Assembly: GCF_000247695.1 (NCBI RefSeq)
Contig: NW_004624776.1
Location: 12,743,964-12,807,963, forward strand
Origin: Heterocephalus glaber
Taxonomy: Eukaryota; Chordata; Mammalia; Rodentia; Bathyergidae
Direction: 5' to 3'
Length of the DNA stretch: 64,000 bases
Shown here: piece after piece, positions 48,950-62,127 of the stretch
Position numbering within the stretch: position 1 is the first letter of the stretch
How the letters are laid out: each line of letters opens with the position of its first letter
Translations under genes and position numbers: made by a program
The notes under the pieces: generated by a model
Told to the model about the DNA's origin: nothing
The model's database searches: none
The model's input: the letters and a program-made list of their open reading frames with translations, nothing else

Positions 48950-49785
48950 ATTTATGGAACTTAGTGAATGTAATGCAAGTTTGTAAAGCTTAATACACAA
49001 CTCTGATACAGCAAACCCATGGTTCACCTAAGGTTTTGAGATCAACTGATGTTTCTGCATACACCAATCGTTCATTCCTTTTTATTGCTAAGTAATAGTC
49101 CAATGTATGAGTATACCACAATTTGTTTATGCATTCATTCACTGTAATATGTTTAAGCTGTTTACAGCTCAGGGATATCATGAATAATTCTACTATGAAG
49201 ATTTGTGTTCTACTCTTTATGTGGACCTCTGTCCTCAATTCTCTTAAGTAGAAACCCAAGACTGGAATTATCCAGTCACACCATACATACAATACAGACG
49301 CAGCCAGTGCAGGTTGTTTTATTTTTTGGTAACAGGGATCAAACTCGGGACCTTGCACTTGTGAGACAGGCAGCGGAACCACTGAGCTAAATCCCCGGCC
49401 CCAGCCAGTGCAGGTTTAACTCAACAGAAACTGCAAGACTGTTTCCCAGAGCAGTTTTGCTGTTCAGGGTTTCTGGCAGCCATGTGTGAGCTTTCCAGTT
49501 ATTCTTCATCTTTACCAGTACTTGCATGCTCAGTCTGTAATTTTAGTCATTCCACCAAGTATCTAGTGATAAAATTTATGGTTTAATTTCACATTTCTAG
49601 ACTAACAGTGTTTGACATTTTTATTAGATTTTAATATTTTAAATTACAAAAATTATATGTTTATGTACTCCATGATGTTTTGAAATATGTATATATACAT
49701 AATAGACTGTCGAAATCAAGCTAAATAATATACGCATTACCAAATTTCTTTTAATGCTTACTGAATTAAATGCATTTCTGCTTGC
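48950..49785 (-). mobile_element. Old L1 3' fragment, antisense, split by a SINE
   Basis: Antisense L1 signals: gatcaactgatgtttctgca, tatgagtataccacaatttg, tttatgcattcattcactg, gaattatccagtcac; after the SINE ttgctgttcagggtttctgg and gtgtttgacatttttattag. Confidence 0.7.
49316..49401 (-). repeat. Young ID-like SINE with perfect target duplication
   Basis: Antisense: ggtaacagggatcaaactcg, ggaccttgcacttgtgagac, ccactgagctaaatccccgg. Perfect 15-bp duplication cagccagtgcaggtt at 49301-49315 and 49402-49416. Confidence 0.95.
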
Positions 49786-50800
49786 TGGGATTTTAAGGTG
49801 TGCACCGAGGGCAAGTGGGGTCATTCAAGTAGTGTCTGGGGATGCTTTTGTGTAGGTTAAGTAACTGTATACTGTATAGGCCTATCTGACCTAAGAATCA
49901 AGCTACAGGCTTGCTGAGACAATATTTTCTTCATCTTTTTTTACAACTCAAAACTCTAAAAGATCCATAGTTTCCTGAAAAGGCATCCCAGACAGTGTTA
50001 GAGGAAAGATGCGGGAAGTAGGCGTATGGAAGAAAACTGGCAGTGGCTACTAATGAGCATCATGTATAAGAAAGAGACTATTTATTCATTTATGCTGAGA
50101 GCCTAGAAAGTTTGAAAACTATCAACCATCACTATTTCTTGAAAGAAAATGTGACTAACAGTTTTGACAGAGCTCAAATCATTGAGGTTAAAAATACCCC
50201 TTGAAAATATGCACTTCTTTTTACTTCTCAAAGGATAATAAATAGCAAACCTTGTATGTTTAATTTATTTTCTTCCCCCAAACTAGAATTTTACTTCAGT
50301 ACTAGGAATCATCTTACATGCTAGATAAATATATTCTTGAATAGCTGTATATAATAAAATCTGAAAAATAATTTATATGCTTTAAGAAGCATCAACTCAT
50401 TGAATCTAGACTACAGATCTTTTCTGTAATTTGTTAGTGTGGAATTCTTTTTAGAGAAACTTTTGTTCTACAAGAAAATTATTTCAAAGTGTGACCCTCC
50501 TGCAGGAAGAATGTGAAATTAGCACTTGTGAGCCGTCACTTAGCTACAAATAAAAGAACCTCCCTAATTCCATGGAACAGTTGCTTGTCACACATTTGCC
50601 CAGACTGGAGCTCTGGAAGTCACTGTATACTTTGGGGACACAATGAATCACTGCCACTTTTAATGTCATCGTACTAACTAGGAATACTTTCACTATCAAC
50701 TACAGCTTCATTACTCAATTTCCCAGCCTTCTGGGATTAAATTTTTAATTTTAACACATCAATCACACAGTCACTGTACTATTTCTAAAGTCTCCTTAAT
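49786..50800. other. Unassigned intronic sequence
   Basis: AT-rich, no exon or repeat recognised. Confidence 0.45.
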
Positions 50801-50808
50801 TCTCTCTC

Positions 50809-50894
50809 TTTTTTTTTTTTTGGTACTGGGGATTGAACTTGGGTCCTTGTGCTTGCAAGGCAGGCAGTGGAACCACTGAGCTAAATCCCCGGCT
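50809..50894 (-). repeat. Young ID-like SINE
   Basis: Antisense with long T run: ggtactggggattgaacttg, tgtgcttgcaaggcaggca, ccactgagctaaatccccgg. Probable target duplication ccttaattctc / ccttgattctt. Confidence 0.9.
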
Positions 50895-51220
50895 CCTTGA
50901 TTCTTGAAGGCATTTCCAAGTGCCCAAACCAAATACAATAAGGACTGAATTTACAAATTAAATAAACTACCGTAGAGATTAATTTATAGACAAGTACATT
51001 CTGCAGAATGTTCTTAAGCTATGCAATTAAGTAGGTCAGGTACATTTTAGCAGAGGAAGACAGAGCATTATTAACCTCTTTAAGATCTGCATTTGGCTTC
51101 CAGCACTTCTTACACAGTGCGAAGTCATTTCAACGCCTGATATACTTATCTGCTTTATGATAAAATGGGTTTCTCAAAAAACATACACTAACTTTGATGC
51201 CATATAAGAAAATGATCATA

Positions 51221-51583
51221 CAGTAGACTCTTGAGTTACGAACTCAATTCTTTGCTGAGAGCTGGTTGTAACTCAAGTTGGTCAACAGCCTTCGAAGTCT
51301 CTCTGCTGTATAATTTTGGGCCACACTTTCTTCCAGGCAGATCTCAGTGTCCTTAGAGAGACATTGGCCTAGGATTTCTCAATTAACCCCACACAGGAAA
51401 GGACATGGTAATGTTCCTTCCAGAGCTCATTAAAGGTTAAATATGTTTCTGAGACCATCTAGAAGTATAAGCAGCTGGCATTTGGGTCACAACACAAGAC
51501 TCTGTTCATCAGTTAAAATTAAAATTCTGGTCATAACCCAAGTTGTTTGTATGTCAGGCCAGTCATAACTTGAGGGTCCAGTG
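51221..51583. mobile_element. TIR DNA element, copy 2 (same family as 48539-48882)
   Basis: Starts cagtagactcttgagttacg after TA and ends ataacttgagggtccagtg. Shares ggttgtaactcaagttgg, tgtccttagagagacattgg, aggatttctcaattaacccc, ctgagaccatctagaag and gtatgtcaggccagtcataa with copy 1, in the same orientation. Diverged, so both insertions are old. Confidence 0.72.
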
Positions 51584-52103
51584 TGGTCATCTTAAATTAA
51601 TTATTTAAATTCCTGTCCCTTGGGGATTAAAACTTTTAACTTTAATATTTCAAAGACAGAGCCAGGTGGCTCCCTTATTTCTAAAGTCTCCTTGCTCTCA
51701 CAGTAATTATATGTCTAAGCTGTTTTCAGCCTTGTGCAAATAGCAAATGAAAGTGGTCAAAAATTTCTGAAAGAGAAACATTAAAGGGAAATCATAAAAA
51801 AGTTTTCCAAATGCACCTGTGGCAGACAGGCACAGGACATCATAGCCACATAAGAGCATGAGACCAGAGGCTCACATTTGGTACCCAGTGAGGCAGGGGT
51901 ACAGGACAGAAAGGCCTGGGGCTGGGCTGCCACCCACAGGCCCAGGACTGGGCAGCACCTGCTGATGGAACTCCTGCTGCTGCACCAGTGGGGGCTAGGG
52001 GTACAGAGAGAGTTATGTGTCAGGAACAAGCAGCTGGATACAAGCCTTCTGCTGTTATGAAACTATTTCATGTTTACATGGTTACCGCCACTAACATTGG
52101 AAG
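51584..52103. other. Unassigned intronic sequence
   Basis: GC-richer patch at 51830-52010; no exon or repeat recognised. Confidence 0.4.
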
Positions 52104-52105
52104 TA

Positions 52106-52447
52106 CAGTCATCCTGTGGTATCCTTGGGGAATTCGCTTCCAGAGCTACCCGACATACACACACAGGTAGCAAAATCTGTGGATGCTCAAGTCCCTTTTA
52201 TAAAATGACACAGTACTGGCATCTAACACATGTATATCCTTCTATTTACTTTAAATAGTCTCTAGATGACTTACACCTAATACTATGAAAATGCTGTGTA
52301 AATAGTTGTCATACCATATTATCTACAGAATGATGACAAGAAAAAGTCTACATGTTGAGAACAGATGCACTTTTTTCCCTAAATATTTTCAACTCATGGC
52401 TGGCTGAATCCTCAAATGTAGAACCTGCAGTTACAGAGAGCTGACTT
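52106..52447 (+). mobile_element. MER2-like Tigger element
   Basis: Full-length-looking, 342 bp, between TA dinucleotides. cagtcatcctgtggtatcct at the left, gtggatgctcaagtccctt, tttaaatagtctctagatga, tgtaaatagttgtcatacc, atgacaagaaaaagtct, atattttcaactcatggctg and agagagctgactt at the right match the order of MER2. Confidence 0.85.
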
Positions 52448-52449
52448 TA

Positions 52450-53445
52450 TTTTGGGCCTGTAATTGGTAAAGGCAGCAGAATATTCTATGACATATAAAT
52501 GTTATAAGCAAACAAATAAACAAAGTCAAATAAATGAGTACAAAGCATTTTTTAAAAGTCTCATTTCTCCTGGATCCTTTACACTGAAGGGAGAGAGAGG
52601 ACAGTGTCCCCTGACACATGCCCCTGGCCAGAAGGCTCCTCAGTTGTGCAGAAGCAACAACCAGGGGAGGTAAGGATGGGCTTTGGGGTAGGCTAGGACA
52701 CTCCTCGCTGTTTTTTCTACACAGACTGGCATGAAATCAAAATCACAGAGATAAAAGTTTATGCTAAAATATAGAACAAGAAAAAAAAGAGTCCTGGAAT
52801 TAGCTTTTAGCCAGTAAGAGCCTATTAGGTGCACAAGATTATAGGGCTTGGAGATTCCCACAGAGAACAAGCAACACAGGCAAAGGCACCAAGAGCCAGA
52901 GATCACTGCATGTCTGGCGGGTTCAGAAAGCCAATATCTGCATCCAGAAAGGCAGGTGAACCACAGGCTACAGTCAAGAAGGGCCAGAAGTCAGCAGCCT
53001 GGCAGGCCAGGGTGAAGCTCCTGGCTTCATCCCACAGCCTATAGGGAACCTGTGAAAGCTCGAGTGTATAAAAACACCACACTCGGATATTTATTTGCAG
53101 AAGATCCCCCCCACACACTATGGAAGATGGCATGGAAAATTGTCACAGATCAGTTAAGAAGGCTTCTGATGCTGTTAGCTGAACGCTTAATGCCATAAGA
53201 GACAAAACTAGGAAACACACTTGAGAAAAAGAGTCAGCAGTGCTTGGTCAGTGGTCAGAGAACCATAGAGGGAATGGGTACAAGTCATAAATCCCTAGCC
53301 AGGTAGATGGAGGCAGATGATCCCTAGAAAAGAAGTGTGGGAAGAACTGGAGGAGAGGTGAATAGTGTGTGATTAGAGAACAGAGGATACTGAATTTCCC
53401 TTGGTAGAGAGAGGGCTTACTCTCTGCTTTAAGGGCAACCTGCTA
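52450..53445. other. Unassigned intronic sequence
   Basis: Possible old LINE texture at 53000-53400; not assignable. Confidence 0.4.
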
Positions 53446-53447
53446 AG

Positions 53448-53572
53448 ATGGGTGTAGTTGTACATGCCTGTAAATCCAGCTCTCAAGATGCTGAGGTAAG
53501 AAGATCAAGAGTTCAAGACCAATAGAGGCTACACCTACAGGGAGATCCTGTCTCAAAGAGGTAAAAAAAAAA
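53448..53572 (+). repeat. B1 SINE
   Basis: Reads gatgggtgtagttgtacatg, cctgtaaatccagctctcaa, gatcaagagttcaagacc, agatcctgtctcaaagagg, then an A tail. Diverged B1 monomer. Confidence 0.82.
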
Positions 53573-53574
53573 AG

Positions 53575-55321
53575 TGCAAACTACTGATCCCAACTAAGGA
53601 TGGTGGATGGCTCTGCAGAGGTGGGTGGGGTGGTAAGAAGCCTCTCTAGGACTGGACCACCCAGGGCTGTCCTCCAGGGATGCTGCTATCCAGAAGCATA
53701 GCCTGGGAAAATTCACTCCAAATGCTGTGCTTCCATCAACGTCTGGAAATTCCAACTGGACATCCGGCAGCTGTCACTTTGTGGATCACATAACCTTTCA
53801 ATCAGTGCTGGCAGAAGAACAGAAAAAGGAGTCAGTTATTCCTTCGTTTCCTTACCACTCAGTCTGGGTGGAAAAAAGCAAACAAATAAGTCACCCAGCA
53901 AACAGCAGGTGCTGAAAAGGTGCTTGCCACCTCTAGTTGGGGGAATAGTTGCTGCTTCCTGAACTCTTGACCTTGCCAGGGTGAGGAACTCAGGCTGCTG
54001 CAGGCCATGTGCTCCTCTTGGTCACTTCCTCTGCTTCTGTGCTGAGACAGCAGCCTTCCACTGAAGTTTAAAAATTATTTGAGATACTAGCCTGAGGGGC
54101 CATTGATACATTTAGTAAGTGGTTATGGAATACTGACTATGGGGACACAGCAATCCCCCAGACTCCGGGGCCTCCGCTCCCCAGGTGAGTGAGGATACAG
54201 ACACTATTATACTAATGCAGGATGCAATGTCACAAATCATAAGCACTGTGCCACAAGTGGGAGCCCATTGGAAGAGTGAAAAGCTAGGGCTGTGCTGAAG
54301 AAGACTGAGGCTACCTCAGGGACAGGAGTGCAACAGTTTATGCCTGGGGTGCAGAAGATGCACAAATCCTGACAATTTATTTGAATGGCTAGGAATATAA
54401 TCAATAGTTTGATGAAAGGTTAATTACCCATCCCACATCTTAAGAAAAGATTCTTAGCCAATGTTAAAATTTAGAAGCCAGAAAATTTCTTATAAAAACT
54501 CTGATATCTAGCTTCTCTTGAAAAGTTACAAACCATCTGGGAGCCTTGGGCCCACATTCCCACCAGGCTGCAGTCTGTTCATCTTGCCTGCTTGCTTACT
54601 ATACATCTCCCAGTTTCCCTTGCCTCAGTGACATGGGTCACAGTCTCACTGGCACTAGGCATGTACTGTATTTGTTTCTCTGTAAGCACCTCTCTAAGGT
54701 GGTCATAGGTTCTGGTGTGTAGACATGGGTCTATGTGGGGTACCCTATTGTGTTCCCACTCCCACAGCCCTGTGCTGTACTTGCTCATCTTGTGGGTGTC
54801 ATGTTCTTCAGTTTCTAATGGGATAAAACCTGTACAAAAACTAGGTCTCCCAAGGACTCTGTATTGCTCCTATCAGGGTTGCTATGGACGGTTTCCAATG
54901 TAGGCACCATGGCAGATTGTTTATTAGCCTAGTGTGTGAAGGCTCCACCTCCAAAATTAAACTTGTAATTCTGAGAGGGCATCAAATGTCCAGATAAAAA
55001 CCAAAACAGTGTCCACAAGTATGATTTCTTGTGAGTCATTTTAGGAAGATATAAGCTGGTTTATGGAAGGATTTCATCTTCTAACACAAGTATGTGCACA
55101 CACATACATACACATATATGAACACACATGATTCTATAGATAGCCAGAATTTTTATGGGAAAAAATAAAGTATCACTGCTATTATTTAAAACTTTGAATA
55201 GGGTAGAAAATTGAATGGAATTAGCAATTTCTAGGGTACTTAAAAAAACTTCCTTCTTCCTATATATACATTTTGGGTGCCTCAAGATTTAGTCCCAAAA
55301 TGCTTGAGAGAAAAGCTAAAA
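53575..55321. other. Unassigned intronic sequence
   Basis: 54110-54360 may be an antisense old L2-like stretch (tggttatggaatactgac, then acactattatacta). No exon seen. Confidence 0.4.
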
Positions 55322-55336
55322 AATTATGTGTGAAAA

Positions 55337-55535
55337 TAGCTGGGTGTGATGGTACATGCCTGTAACCCCAGCACGCTAGGAGGTTGATGCAGGAAGATCA
55401 CAAGTTTGAGCCTAGCCTGGGCCACTTAGTGATTTAGCAAGACCCTGTCTCAAAATAAAAACTAAAAAGGGCTGGGGATGTAACTTGGTGCTAAAACACC
55501 CCTGAATTCAATTCCCAGTAACACCAAAAAAAAAA
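55337..55535 (+). repeat. B1-dID composite SINE
   Basis: B1 half (agctgggtgtgatggtacat, gcctagcctgggccactta, gaccctgtctcaaaataaaa) joined to an ID half (ggctggggatgtaacttgg, gaattcaattcccagtaaca) and an A tail. Imperfect target duplication attatgtgtgaaaat / attacatgtgagaat. Confidence 0.88.
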
Positions 55536-55652
55536 TTACATGTGAGAATAATTTTTCACACACATGTATAGACAGATATCTATATGAAATACATAAAGGT
55601 GAAAGAGAAAGAAAGAATCATCTCGATATTTTCAGCATAACCTTCTGGGTAT

Positions 55653-55682
55653 TCATATACATACATACATACATGCATATAT
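55653..55682. repeat. (CATA)n microsatellite
   Basis: Short tandem catacata array. Confidence 0.85.
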
Positions 55683-55889
55683 GTTTATAAATATATATTT
55701 TAAAAATTATATATAATAGAACTACTTTTGCAAACATAAGACTCAATTCAACAAACATTTACAACACTGTCACATGCAGGTGATATTGGCTACTAGGCAT
55801 GTAACAGAAGCTGTAAAGACAGAGTGATTCCTGTCCACCCTACCTGAATCTTCAAGGTGCTCATCTTCTACCAAAGACACAGGAATAAA

Positions 55890-56440
55890 AGACATTCAAC
55901 CTGGTTATTCCCCTTCTACGTATCTTCCCCCAAAAGTTAAATACATCATATCACAATGATACACTGCTATATATCCCTGTTTATAGCGGCACAACTCAAC
56001 TAAATCTTGGAAGCAGCCTATATGTCCATAAACAGATGAATGGATTTTAAAATGTGGTATTTGTACATAATAGAGTACTACTCTGCCATAAAAAATTTGA
56101 GTCATCTGTTGGAAGATGGATGCCCCTTGAGACCACAATGTTAAGTGAAATAAATCAGGTGCACAAGCTTAAATAGCTCATGGTTTCTCTTATATGAAAA
56201 ATGCAAAATATAAATTAAAGAGCAAAGTAAAAGCAGATAATATGAAACAAGGAGATAGCTCTTTTGCAAATGGGAAGGAGAACAAAAGATGGAGGATGAG
56301 AGGGAACAGAAAAAGAATTACGATGTGTTATGTACATACACCAATTCTCCATGATGGACATAGTCATTACATACCGCAAACATGTACTAATAAAAATAAA
56401 AACAGGACGAGTGCTATGATACAGGATTTTAAAAAAGAAT
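55890..56440 (+). mobile_element. Older L1 3' end
   Basis: Sense: cttgttt-like start, then cctgtttatagcggcacaac, tatatgtccataaacagatg, tagagtactactctgccat, gttaagtgaaataaatcagg, and a purine-rich 3' UTR. Same architecture as the 34-kb L1 but more diverged. Confidence 0.8.
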
Positions 56441-56764
56441 AATCACATAAATGGAAGAAATAACTATTAATAGGGGAGGGATCAGGAAGAAGAGAAAACT
56501 ACCAAAATGCTCAAGGTTAGTTTATAATTAAGACTATCTTTGCAGAGGAGTGATACAAGAAAGTATAATGGAGATTTGAGGATATACAAAAAGGCATGCT
56601 AGCACAACAAACAACTCTGCAAAGTTCCCATCACTTAACAGTTCTCAACAAATATGTTTACCCTATACGGAAGGAGCATGAGAGTCCTGGAAAGCCAGGC
56701 TGACAACAGGGAAAGATGATGAGAAAAGAAATCTGCATTTCTGAAGAAAAATGTTTCAGGTCTC

Positions 56765-57505
56765 AGTCCAATGACCTTTCCCATTTCTATTTTTGGGGAT
56801 CTCATCTGGTCTGAACTTAAATATGTTAAGATCTCAAATTTCTATTTCCAGGTATAATCTTTCCCCCAAATTCCAGCTCCAAATATCCAACCACCTAATC
56901 TGCCCGCCATGTGGTTGTCTAGTAAGCCATCCCAAGCACAGTGTGTTCTCAACTGAGGACCTGATTCCTTTCCTCCTAGCCTGCTCTCTCTTGCTCAGGA
57001 CAGTTAGGGAACACGAACCATGGGCACACCACAGTGAGCATCTGTCATTTCAGGACAACTCCATCCCTCCCAGTACTCAGGCCAAAAACATTAAGGACGT
57101 TCTTCTTCCTTTGTCTCACACCTCATTTATGTAATCCATCTCCAGATCATGTCACTTGTGCTTCAAAATGCGTCCAGACCCTGACCACAGTGCACTAAAG
57201 CACTGTAAGGCCCCACAACCACAATCTGGACAATCAAGGTGTTTCCTTGATGCCACCTTCCCAGGGAGGACCTGTCTTTCCCTGTGCAAAATCACATCTC
57301 TCCATGCATGATCCTTATTTCCCTCTCCTCTTCCCTTGTGGTAGGGGAAGTTATCATGTTCCGTCTTCTGCATCATTTACTTCTGTCTTTTGCTCAGTAG
57401 AATATGAACTCCTGGGGTTTAAGGATTTCTTGGTTGTTTGTTTCACTGTTGTGTCGTCAGGGCCCAGCAGAGCCTGGTCACAGAATACATTCAAATGTCT
57501 ATGGA
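56765..57505 (+). mobile_element. L2 LINE 3' region
   Basis: Ends with tagaatatgaactcctggg, gtcagggcccagcagagcct and ggtcacagaatacattcaaa, corresponding to the usual L2 3' end. Diverged. Confidence 0.55.
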
Positions 57506-57509
57506 ATGA

Positions 57510-60500
57510 AGGGATGGCTTAGAGAAGGCAGAATGGGAGTCAGGGAATTGAGTTCAGAGACTACGCCAATACCCACATGTCTAGTAAGGCCCGAACCAGA
57601 GTGAACATCAGAACTGAAGACTTCGCAGGAGCAGAGTTTTGGGTGGGTGGCTGCATGGGATGCCCTGGGAGGGGCTGTGTCAGGGCTAACAACTGAGACA
57701 AGGGTTGACAAGTCATAGAAATGGGAAAGGCCGGAGTAAGAAGAGATGAGAGGGGAGAGAAAGGAGGGGTGGACTTGATGAGCTTGATTTTTGAGGGTGT
57801 TAACTAAATGAAGCGTATTAACATGTTCTGCTTAGGTTTAATTCAAAGCCCATTAAACTCTTCTTAGATAATTTTCACGGCTTAACTTATGGCTAAATTT
57901 AATAAACTGGAAGAGCCACAAGGGCTCAGATTCATGCATTATATACACTGTGGGTTCTACACCACACTCCAGAAAAAAAGAAGAGTCACAGATGCCAGAA
58001 ATGTGCAGGAAATGATGATCTGTAGAAGACCAGAGTGTCCCCAGTGCTCAAAACTATGTAGAGAATAAAAAAGAAGTGCCTCTGTTCTGCAGACTTACAT
58101 TTAATAGGCTCTAAACACAGCACAGACTTGACCTTTGCTTTAAATAGTTTTCTTGGAGAGAAGGGAAGAAAACATTGATTCATCCGAGACTCCTGAACGA
58201 CCTACTGTTCACATTACTTGAAATAAAGTCTGCTTTAAATCAGAATTCTTGAGACACTGAAATAAATATACCAAGAGGTTTCTAATTTTGTGCTTTCACC
58301 AACTGATTATTTTCATTCACAACAGTGGATGAACTCGATATGGTCTTTCCAGAAGAAGGCCCCAGCCATAGAGCAGCATGCAGGGCAGAATCAATCAGAT
58401 CAGTGCACCCGGTCTCAAACTTCAGCTTGTCTTGAGATCAACACTTCCAATGGAAAAAACAAGAGATGTATGTGAAAGGAAGGTGACTTTTCAGGGCTTT
58501 TCAAAGTCCGTGTTAATTTAGCAACATTTGGGCAATGAAGAAAAGCTAGGAGCAAAAGTGTTTCCAGTCGGACTGAAATAGGCAAGCCAAAATCATTCAA
58601 TATTGGAACTGTTCACACAATAAACTTGATCACACAAGCTTCACATTCTGCTGTACTCAGTCACGAAGATCAATGTCACAGCCACAGGTGCTGAATAGTA
58701 ATATAGCATCCTGGCCTTTTTAGTTTATTCCTTGGCAATTTTATTTCCTCTCGAGCCTTTTGAGCATTCCACTGTTCATTTTAAATCACAAGACAGTTGA
58801 AAAAACAAAAGTACAGATCAAATAGAAGTCTTGCTTATTATCCCTTTGCTTCTCTTTGGGGAAGACATTTAAAAATATACTTTGAGTACCACGCAGATAA
58901 ATGATCTCAGAGCACAACATGGATAATAAAGGTACTGCTGGGACACTAAAGGGTGGTGGGGGTCCATGGTTACCTGCAAAGTGCCCGCCTAACATAATGT
59001 CCTTCACGGTGCCTTCCAACCACAACCACATTGCAGCTAGCTAAGCGTGACCCGCTAACCCTCAATCTGGCACAAAACTAAGCATGATCAGAAACCTAAA
59101 AAAAACTCATATAGCATTTTTTTCAAAACCCTGAACATTTCAATATGCTTTCAACATTTCGTGTGAAGCCACTATTTGTAATTCTACTCATTCTCACCTG
59201 TCCTCCAGGCTAGAGGAAAGCAGTGACACTTAGACAGTTCTGTTGAGATGTGAACTCGGGTGCAAAACTATGTCAGAGCTCTAATGATAAGAATAAAACA
59301 CAAATCTGTAGGCTGAAACAATAAGTAAACCTACCAATGTGTATACACACACATGTACTTGTAAAATCCAGTAGAAGTATATTATTCTACTATCAATCAA
59401 GCATTTTGAGAATCGTATGCATCTAGAACACTTAAAACCATGAGGATGAACTGCAGCCCTAGGGACAGTGCTGATGTAGCAAACGCACAAAAATCGCTCA
59501 CCTCTATCCCAACCAGAGCCTCACCTTAGATACTGCAGCTGCAGCCAGAGTAATGCCTAAGGGCAGTGTTTCAGTACTGGCCTCCTTCCTTGTGAGCTGT
59601 TTCCTTGTCTGTTTCATCTTACACATTTACTAAAATAATTCAGGACTGTTACAATATACAATATTCAAATTGGCATATTAGCAAGTCATTTTTCTATTTA
59701 TAGTCTTTCACTATGCCTCATCAAATGCTATATTTAGAGATTCAGTTCATGCTTACTTTCCCAGTTTATGTGTTTCATTAGTAGAGCTTTCAACCTTTTA
59801 AGGCAAATGACTACAGAATCTCCGTGTGAAGAATTTCTTCTTAAAAACCCAAAGCAAGACTCTAGGTGTAAAAGAAAGCTGTAGCTAGACATTAAACTGG
59901 TCAAAAGGGTATTGGCTTGTATCCCGGACCCACTCTGAGCTCCAAGCCCTGTGAGAATACTACCTCATAGTCCTAAAGTAACTTACCCACCGATCAGAGG
60001 AGAGTGCTTTAATGTTCTTGTAAACCAATATGCACATGTGAATCCTCAGGGCCAGCCTCCCAGTGCAAGAACTTTGGGAAAAGACATCCTGCAGCTGAGA
60101 ACCAGCTCAACATTCTTCAGGGTGTAACTCAATCAGTGGCCTGCAGAAACTCACCAAATAGCAGAGCTCAGAAGAAAGCCAGCCAAGAAGTCCGCCAGAG
60201 GGCCAGCCACATGCCCCGGCCATAGAAAATTACCCGCAGTAAAGAGGGCAGGAAATCACTCTCATATGAGTTTTTAAGAGAACTCATGACAGATGAGGGG
60301 AACTGTGGCCAGTGAAAGCAGCAATACAACAAAGAAAAATAAAGGCAGAGAATGCACCAGGCTACCTGGGTCTCTCAGTCTAGGGTCCCCAAGCTAGACA
60401 CAGGAAGAGATCTTATTCCTGATTAGTATTTCTCAAAACTCCATGGGGTTTGCTGAAGAAGCTGGAGGAAGGATCCAGTTACCAAGGGAAATCGGGGAGG

Positions 60501-62120
60501 AATAAAGCCATGTTGAGGAGACAGCCCTTGAAATGCAACGTGGCTAACTATATCAGCATCTTTGCTAGAGCCACATGGAGTCTCTTCCTTTCATGAAGAG
60601 GCAAAATCAGAAAGAAGGATGAATGAACACTTTTTAAAATTTTGTTTTTCTTAAGTACAGCTGTACACAGAAACTGAGATATGGTCCTCCTGCCTCTGTT
60701 TGACACACTTCACACATCAGCCAAGGAGCAGTGCTCTTTTTGGCCTGGATTACATTCCAACATTTTCATTCAGTAGTAACCTGCCTCTATCTCAGTTACA
60801 CAGAAAACAGATCTCATCTACTCCAAGGCTGTCAGCCCCAAGTCTCCCTCTGTCCCACCTAGTTTAAAAAGTGTATAAGAACGGAACAAGCCACAGAGCA
60901 TCCTTTCCTTTTTTAAAAAACATATAAGATCACCATTTTCACACCTCTTCTGCAAGTAAATCTTTGGAAGGTATTTTAAAAGAGTTGTTCCCTTTGTTTT
61001 GGTAGGGAATGAAAGGAGGTAGAAAGAGAAGAATTAAATACTCATATTTAAGAAGGAGGAGACAAACTTGTGCACAACTTCATACTGGCTCTATTTCTCG
61101 TTTTTCACCAGTAGCAAACTATTACTGCTGGATACTACAGTGTGGGCTGAGCAGCTTGGCTCCTGCTGCCACATTTCCAAAAACCAGAGGCTCTTCTCTG
61201 GGCCCTGCAACCCTCAGGACACAGCTCACTCATGCTATCACCCAAAATACATACAACCTGTCAGCCTCTGAAAGAATCATGAACACGGAAAAATTAAACA
61301 CTAAATCCACAAACATTTAATTTTGCACTTAATATGGGAAAATCCCCCAAAACATTAGTACTGACTTGAATTCTTTTTCACCCGCAGGAACTCCAGAATA
61401 ACAAATTGAAGACATTTACTTTCATGAATATCTTACCCAAACTGTCTGAAGATGTGGGAGAGATAGGCAATGAATTCTACTAGGCACTGGCCCATTCCCT
61501 ACATCCTTAATATAACCAAGCCTGGTTTCTCGGACACAAATTTTTCTTTTTCTTTTTTCTAAATGGCCTCCCAATCTTTCAAGAATCTTTCCTCCAGAGT
61601 CAATCTAAAATTTTGTTTTCCTAAAGAACTTTGTAAAACGAATTAGTCACTTCAACACCCTCTATTCAGAAAAATGTGTCAGGGTGGACTGTTTAATTGA
61701 GGTGCCTGCAATGAGAATAATCGGAGGTTAGGAAGCTGCAGGCCCGTTGAGCCAATCCAGCCTTACTCTATAGTGCTACTGGGATGTTCAGATGCCCTTT
61801 TGTAATTCGTCCAAAGCAACCAAGTACACACACCAAGTACAATCTAAACTCAAATTTCAGGAACAAACAGGTATGACCCACTGAGATGAATAAAACCACG
61901 AATACGCAGGCACCTTCATGACAAAGAAAGAAGCCCGTGAATTTGCTTGCAAAGACAGTTAACAATAGGAGGACAGGACCAGTCAGGCTTGGAGGCTCCA
62001 GAACAATGTCCTCTGCTTTCTTGCCTTCACAGTTCCATGTGGTTCTCTGAACTTCCCGTACTGCATGCATGACTTACACCACTGCCATCTCTACAACCTT
62101 CACTTCCTCTCCCCTTGAGC
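57510..62120. other. Unassigned intronic sequence (4.6 kb)
   Basis: No confident repeat or exon. At 59515-59560 the minus strand has a GC-rich patch ending in an AAG|GTGAGG donor-like sequence but without a good acceptor. Confidence 0.4.
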
Positions 62121-62127
62121 AACAATC

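Noticed and set aside
59515..59560. Donor-like AAG|GTGAGG after a GC-rich stretch on the minus strand
   Set aside because: No plausible branch/pyrimidine tract and acceptor at a compatible distance; probably chance.
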